From: Lomentospora prolificans
Lineage: Eukaryota > Ascomycota > Sordariomycetes > Microascales > Microascaceae
Assembly: GCA_029532625.1 (NCBI GenBank)
Contig: JARFXM010000011.1
Coordinates: forward strand, 310,001-374,000
DNA length: 64,000 nucleotides
Reading direction: 5' to 3'
Shown here piece by piece: positions 58,147-64,000 of the stretch; position 1 is the first letter of the stretch; every line of letters begins with the position of its first letter. The position numbers and the translations under genes are program-made. The notes under the pieces were generated by a model, which searched no databases, was not told the DNA's origin, and worked only from the letters and a program-made list of their open reading frames with translations.

Positions 58147-59626
58147 TGATATGACGGAACAAGGTGGGCATTCATTCATTTAGCAGTAGGACCTGGCTGT
58201 TGATGAGCCAGGGGGGAGCTTCTCTTTTTATTTTTTCCTTCTTCCTCTTTTTTCTCCTTTTTTTCTTTCTCTTTTCTTTTTCTTTTTACGTCTCTCTATG
58301 AGAGTAGAAACATCCCTTTGGGGGAGGATGACGTTCTACGGTGTCGGATTGCATGTAAATATTATGATTGCCAAGGGGTCAGAAGCATAGCCTCGCTCGT
58401 TTGTTTCGTTGGCTTGTAAGAATACGAACTTTTTCCTTTCTCGATTCCTTCTTAATGGTAACAGCCTCGACCTCGACCTTGCACGTTGAGTACATCAGTG
58501 TCTAGGAAACCAAATGTGTTGTCCATGTGCAATCTCTCGTCTGCCCGACCGAGCCATCCACAACCACCGGTGCTACCGTTGGTCTCGGGATAACACGAAG
58601 ACGACCCTCTTTCCACACTGTTCCACTCCCAGCACAACGCTGGCAACTCTCATCGGCAGAGCCGAGCTCGAGCTAATCTCCCGATGTAAGAATAGGATAT
58701 ATAGGGCGGTTTAGATCAGCTTTGCTAGTACATACGACCATAGCTCGCAGAAAATTGAGGGTCCCGTCCGCTCCCCTGCGCACAAGCTGCGAAGCGCCGA
58801 ACTAGTAGTTGGGTCGGTGACGACCAGCGAATCCTCGGTGTTGTATGTTTTTTTCTTTTTTGTCTTTCTTTCTTCTTTTTGTGTGTTCTCTCAGATCGTC
58901 ACAGGCCCGCATTGCGCGATGTCTCCTTGAACATCACATCGTATCTATCACGAGTGTTCTCGTGTGGCATCTCATTTAAGGGTTGGATATCTAATAATAA
59001 CTAGCCAGGATTCAGAGACAGCATTGGCATCTGTGTGAGTTCAACCTTGGCTTCCTACCTTCTTTAGTACTATAATTCAATAACAGCATTAGTATCTATA
59101 CAAGCCCATTCAACCTTAGCTTCCTACCTTCTTTAGTACTATGATTCAATAATAGCAGTATCTATATATAAGCCTATTCAACCTTAGCTTCCTACCTCCT
59201 AAGGATGCCTTCCCCTAGGAAAAAAATAGATAGGAGTTATAAAATATAATTTAGATTTACAGTTAAATAGAGAGGCAATAAGGTACTACAAAGTTAAACA
59301 CAACTATAAAACTAAAGTAAATACTTAATATCCCCTAACTATCACCTTTTGCAGGCAGTTATCTAGGGTGGGTACAGGAGAGCTACAACTTATGCACGCC
59401 AGCTTTTTAGTATCTTATAAGTGCCTGTAAGCCCATAAGGCACTAAAAAAAGCGAAAAGAATACCTGTAGAGTACCAAAATCTTGCAAAACAATTTTCAG
59501 TTAATATAAGATAATGGCAACAGGCTCCTCAGCTACCACTTTGAAGCCAAATGAACGCAACATCAATGGTCGCATATAAATATCGATTAGTGGCTCCCGA
59601 GGAACACAAAAACACAACTTACTAGC
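58147..59626. other. Intergenic: pyrimidine tract, tandem repeat and AT-rich remnant
   Basis: A pyrimidine-rich tract lies at 58,218-58,297, a degenerate tandem repeat at 59,010-59,205, and an AT-rich piece at about 59,215-59,500 that looks RIP-mutated and may be a transposon scrap. No gene was recognised. Confidence 0.55.
59010..59205. repeat. Degenerate tandem repeat, about 67 bp, three units
   Basis: Units start at 59,010, 59,075 and 59,144 and share TTCAACCTT-GCTTCCTACC and CAGCATT-G-ATCT segments. Differences between units are mostly C-to-T and G-to-A, increasing from left to right. Confidence 0.75.
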
Positions 59627-61549
59627 TTAGGCACTAGCCTTTTCCTTTTCGCAACGTTCAGTCCTTTGAGGTCGGTCATAGCCGGCCTCGTTATTATCAG
59701 AGTCCTTTAGTAAATTCCCGGAGCCAACAGACGAGATTTTTTCGCTAGTCCCATTTGTATCATCAACGGCTGTTTTCTCATCCTCATCCTCCGGAGGATC
59801 CAGTCCTCGGTCTTTGATAAGAGCGCAACCTAAGAAGCACACTCCAATCAAGGGTACCTGCATAATAAACACTGCTCGACTGGCAGCCATGTAAGCTCCT
59901 AGAACGGATGCCATTGCCTCGCTAGGCAAATCCTCTGGCAACGAATATGTATCCTTGGCTAGGTGAGCGTATTGTGAGGGAAGCTTCGCCCGAAGGGTCG
60001 CCTGGAGCACGGCGGCGGAAACGGCGAGTCCACATGCACCGCCGGCACACCGAAAGAAATTTCTGTTCGAAATGATGACGGCTCTATGAGCTTTGAGTGA
60101 ATGAGCTTGTAAAGCCACAAGTATTGGTTGAAACACGCATCCAACGCCAAAACCTATCACTAAAAGCGGGATCACAATGACCCCCGGGCTAGAAGTGCGC
60201 GAGTAAAGTAACGCCATGCCCGCCCCGCTGATCCAAAGTCCAGTCAGCCCTCAGAATTTAGCGTATCAAACAAGAAACGGGGAGATAATTTGGGGTTTGG
60301 GGGGGGAGGTGAGGGTCACCTACAGTGTCCAGAGTCCAAATCCTAGCCAAATGACCTCGCCGTACCTCTTCTTAAACGAAATGTATTGCCCAGAGAGGAC
60401 TGAAGCCAGCGTCTGCATTCCGACAAGGGCTACAGCAATGGCAGCTGACATGATGGGTGAGAAGCCTCGGGCATTCTGAAGATACATGGGGAGATAATAT
60501 AGGTAGGACTGATAGACTGATCCTAGGAGAAAACTTTGCACGAGCATTGCTACCACGGCTTGGTTGTTGAAGATCGACACTGTCACAGATGTCAGTGTAT
60601 CGTTTGTCCTGTACTAGGGGAACTAAGGAGACCTACATGGCATCATGGGCAATTTGGCAAGCTTCCACTCCACAAATATGAACGCGATAAGGGAGCAGGA
60701 GCCGATAGCCAACATGCTAATTACCATTGGAGAATTCCACTGGAAATAAGAACCACCTATGATTTTCGTCAATATCTGACATTTGACACTTGCAAGATGG
60801 CGGCCTTCCTCGTATACTGCACACATACCTCCGGAAATAGGAATCAACAACAGCATGACGGCGGCCGAAGACGTGAAAGAGCCCATATAGTCAATCTTAG
60901 CCAGATTCTCGCACATTCCGCCTTTCGGAGGCTGCGAAGGCAAAAGAAAAAAAGATATGACCCCGGCAATGAGCCCAAGGGGCGCAAGAAGATAGAAAAA
61001 CGCCCGCCACGTTCCAGCCGCCTCGATAAAAGCAGCAGCGAGAAAAGGACCAGCAACATTTCCCAGACCGACGGTAGCGCCGATGATTCCTTGGTAGCGA
61101 CCACGCTGTTCAAGAGTCACCACGTCCGATACGATAATCATGGACAGGTTAGTTATTCCTCCGCCGCCTACGCCGGCTAGCCCTCGAAGAGCGTAGAAGG
61201 CGGGCGCGCTCCGAACCAACCCGCAGAGCAGGTCGGCCAGAACCAGTATCGCCACCGCTCCAAGGTAGACGGCTTTTCGGCCAAAGATATCTGATAAGCG
61301 GCCGTAGAGCATTTGGAACGTAGTATTGGCAATTAGCGACGCCGTCCCGGCCCACGAGATGGTGTCGCGAGCATCAAGGTCCGCAGCCACAGTGGGGAGC
61401 ATGACGCTAATACCATTCTGGTCGATGAAAGTAATTAATAAAGTTATGGACAAGGTAATGAAAACCACTATGAGCTTTCCCCAAGGCAGAATGTTGGTTT
61501 GGTCGTGCAGAGTCCGCTCTGTGGCAGTAGTATGTGCACATCTGCCCAT
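59627..61549 (-). CDS. MFS drug/H+ antiporter, DHA2 (14-helix) type
   Basis: Predicted 565-residue efflux transporter. Exons are 61,549-60,829, 60,756-60,637, 60,579-60,324 and 60,227-59,627. The 96-bp last intron uses the acceptor before CGGGGCG; this restores LWTL-GAGMALLYSR, the usual family sequence. Visible motifs are FIDQNGISVMLPTVAADL in helix 1, motif A GRLSDIFGRK, motif C-like GATVGLGNVAGP and, late in the protein, GFGVGCVFQPILVALQAHS. The C-terminal tail is cytosolic, acidic and then basic. It is intact, in contrast to its neighbours. It is divergent from the NCS1 remnant. The substrate is unknown; the family exports toxins, drugs and siderophores. Confidence 0.92.
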
Positions 61550-61985
61550 GATATTGACGAATATGTGGTCAGGCGCAAGGGGCGCAATAGGAAGCGGCGC
61601 TGCATCAAGGATTGTGTATCGTGAGTATGTCGAGTCCTGGGTAGATTCAGTAAGCTATTCTCTATTTTAAGTCATTTGTTTCGGTCTAGTCATATTACTC
61701 CATTATTTCGTCAATTTTCGGCGTTTTGCCGCGGGTCATAACCGGAGGCCCCGATTTCGCGGCGAGTTGCCGATGATCCGAGTGTGTCATTATCAAGCTG
61801 GCGGTTGAAATCGGTGGATTTCCGTCTTCCTGATTAGCTGCTTCGCGCCCTTCGGGGCTCTTCCGATCATCGCTGTTAATAGAGGCTTCTGGTCCGCTGG
61901 CCCAGGATAACATTGATTAGTGGAACCCCGATCTGGTTCGATAATCAGTGCAACTACCGCGCGACAGACCACCCAAGGCGACACA
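61550..61985. other. Divergent promoter region of the MFS gene
   Basis: Contains several CGG/CCG triplets between 61,718 and 61,779, including one CCG-N5-CCG pair at 61,769 and 61,777, about 220-230 bp before the MFS start. Confidence 0.45.
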
Positions 61986-62950
61986 ATGGCTAAACTCCAG
62001 GCAATACGGAAGGGTCTCTCTTCCAAGGAAGAGTTTCAGAGCTTGGTTCAGACCAAAGAGCAAGGGTCCTATTTTGACCAAGATCTCCTCCCATCGCCTC
62101 CTTGTAGGCGCCAAACATATTCTTCATTCCCCTGTACCGCGGGCTAATACAGTCGACATTTGTCATGCAGCTGGCTCATAGAACGTAGACTACCTAGCAT
62201 TTCTTTCCGTACTACTTGACGCAAACCCTGTCGCCCAGCTCGTACAACCTCCACCCGACTATTATACGACACTTGTTCGTGGTAAAGTCTATCGCTGGAA
62301 AATCATCGCAAGCGCCTCTTCGTTCTTGGTATTTCTCGGATCGTATACAGTGTCTTTGATGCCCGTTTGTGGTGTACGTTGCTCCCCATAATTCTTTGTA
62401 GTTCCTAAGTTTGCTAACCCGGCCACTTCTCTGTCAACAGTATCGTCGTTGACTACCAGATCATCCGCCGCGGAAATTTCTGCGTTCCTAGCTTTTACAC
62501 AGTGGCTGAAGGTAAACCTTACTTTTATTATCACGGATGGAACCTGCTCCCCGTGGTGGCCTGGGTAGCGGGCGCCGCCTTCACGGTTCACGGTATTGCA
62601 GGCTCCCTCGATCCGGACTCCGTCAACAGCGCGAGCAAGAACATGTACAAGCTCGGATTCCTCCTGTCTTTTTACTATTATGGGGGTCCGTAGTCTACTA
62701 TGCCCTCTGTCTCGTCTGGCTTCCAATGGTTTATCCCGATTCTGCGACAAACGTGGTGCACGAGGGCGAGCCCCGTTGCCCCATGAGCTTTGAGTACATG
62801 GCTTCTGCCGAAGGCGAGTCGGTTGACAAGACCAGGGGCGTTTTGGCGGCCCTTCTGATGACAGTGGTAGCATGTCTGGCGAGGTGGTGCCGGAGGCCAA
62901 GGATGCCGCTACAGTGTCGATATCGAAGGAATATAAGGTTTAATGGTCGG
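61986..62950 (+). pseudogene. NCS1 nucleobase/allantoin permease pseudogene with lost core
   Basis: Two ends of an NCS1 transporter are present without the middle. The N-terminus starts at ATG 61,986 (AKLQAIRKGLSSKEEFQSLV, then FDQDLLPSPPCRRQTYSSF), typical of the cytosolic tail before helix 1. About 150 bp later, at 62,295, comes the late part: WKIIASASSFLVFLGSYTV, an intron-like gap (about 62,372-62,440), DYQIIRRGNFCVPSFYTVAE, a helix with FHGIAGSLD-like sequence near 62,600, and then, after a frame change near 62,690, VVYYALCLVWLPMVYPDS. Some 350 residues containing most transmembrane helices are missing. The splice junction at 62,371/62,441 also does not keep the frame. The original substrate was probably uracil, allantoin or a similar compound. 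Confidence 0.82.
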
Positions 62951-64000
62951 TGGTAAGGTTGTCTATTTGGTATTGAGTTAGTTTTCTGGATATGAATGGA
63001 GTCATTATTATTACCTTAGAAATTTTTGAAACCGTTGAGGTGAAAACGAACAGCGAGTGTCGATATCAACCTTCTTGAAGCCGGATTATTTATGCCGAAG
63101 CTAGAAAGAGCCAGACCGCTCTGTACACTGGAAATGAATGTCTGCACCTCCTACGTCTTCCATGGATGATAGATTGGTGAGGCTCATTGTCAGTGAGGAC
63201 AGGATCTGGATCTATCAAGCCAGTAAGCTGGGAATGGCTTACATAACACCACAGGCCAGCTGAGGTTGACCAATAATTCCTTGGATCGTTGATACTTCGT
63301 AGTCCCAATTCTTTCGTGCGCTGCATAGACGGTGCCAAGCCAAGGACCGCGTCATCAAGGTAGTTAGTTGACAGGCATTGTGTGAAAAATGCAGTCGAAT
63401 CCCGTGGGATTGGCTGCGTACAAGAGATAGAATGAATTAGCTTGTTCAGTAGCCATCTCTTTTCTTTCACTGTCCTATTCTTTTCTCCTTGTTTCTCCCT
63501 CTGAGTTGATTTTCTTCTTCACCTAGGATTCGTGATTAACCTTTTCCAATTGTCCAAGATCAAATGCTGCTCACTAGAGCTCCCGTTCGAGGGTGTCCAC
63601 CGGGCCCGTCGGGTGGAAGGTGGTCGTTCCCGAAAAACCTAGTCGTGGCTTAGCCTCTCCGTCCCAAAAACTGGACCTTTTTAGTGGTTTTCCCTCTGCT
63701 CCATCAGGTTACCAGCAGCTCCGTTTAAGCGTATTTCCCCCTATTTCCCCCATTTTCTCCTCAACATGAATCTCCTTCCGCGGTCTTTGACTCGGAATCA
63801 GGAACACCGCTGGCCTGGGGCTCGGTAACACGTCACTAATATTCAAGACTTCAAGTAATTATTATGCTGGCCTTTGACGTCGCCTATCCCGCTCACGTAG
63901 TAGCCAATTCGTGTTTTGAGCTGCACACACGCGATAGCTGGTCAAGCTTCTGTTTGGCAGAAATTTTCAGTCTGGGCGCTAATATCACGGGTCGCGGACC
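62951..64000. other. Intergenic to window end, nothing recognised
   Basis: About 1 kb without a supported gene. A 126-codon minus frame at 63,090-63,470 has no motif. C/T-rich stretches at 63,730-63,760 include CCCCT elements (stress-response-element type), possibly the promoter of a gene beyond the window. Confidence 0.45.

Noticed and set aside
60228..60270. Apparent frameshift at the last intron of the MFS gene
   Set aside because: Using the acceptor GGATCAG at 60,228 instead of CTGAG further upstream restores the frame and the conserved LWTL-GAG sequence, so the gene is intact.
63395..63420. Possible tRNA T-arm-like GTCGAATCCCGT
   Set aside because: No acceptor stem, anticodon arm or D-arm could be built around it.

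Overview
The window reads as a piece of a filamentous ascomycete genome (Pezizomycotina, most likely a Sordariomycete). The genes carry many short GT-AG introns of about 50-95 bp with CTAAT/CTAAC-like branch points, and the families are typical of such fungi: Zn2Cys6 regulator, PDR-type ABC pump, DHA2-type MFS pump, F-box proteins with DUF7600-like repeats, GH114, proteinase K-like subtilase. The species cannot be named from sequence alone. No tRNA, rRNA or CRISPR was recognised.

Layout. 1-12,050 is an AT- and TpA-rich block of retrotransposons, apparently destroyed by repeat-induced point mutation (RIP). Two different Ty3/Gypsy reverse transcriptases can still be read on the minus strand, and a 51-52 bp tandem repeat of gag-like character forms the right edge. 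A 5'-truncated, frameshifted sugar transporter begins where the AT-rich block ends. 13-32 kb holds a secreted alkaline phosphatase, a DUF4360 secreted protein, a DJ-1/PfpI protein, a GH114 polygalactosaminidase and a secreted M28 aminopeptidase, with a decayed TPR gene between them. 32-39 kb holds a large F-box protein, a decayed M35-like metalloprotease and a small cysteine-rich secreted protein. 41.9-43.3 kb is a secreted subtilase.

44.0-53.0 kb looks like a functional unit: a Zn2Cys6 transcription factor, a 13-exon PDR transporter and a short-chain dehydrogenase, all on the plus strand. In the promoter of the transporter lie seven CGG triplets spaced exactly 8 bp apart. The promoter of the dehydrogenase has a related set of CCG triplets. 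CGG triplets are the usual target of Zn2Cys6 proteins, so the neighbouring regulator is the obvious candidate to bind both.

53-64 kb mixes one F-box gene and one intact DHA2-type MFS pump with wrecks: an NLR-like NACHT remnant joined to a fungal transcription factor remnant, and an NCS1 nucleobase transporter that has lost its middle. Clusters of CACGTG sites occur upstream of the alkaline phosphatase and upstream of the aminopeptidase. The many secreted hydrolases suggest a saprotroph or a host-associated fungus scavenging phosphate, protein and polysaccharide; that is inference.
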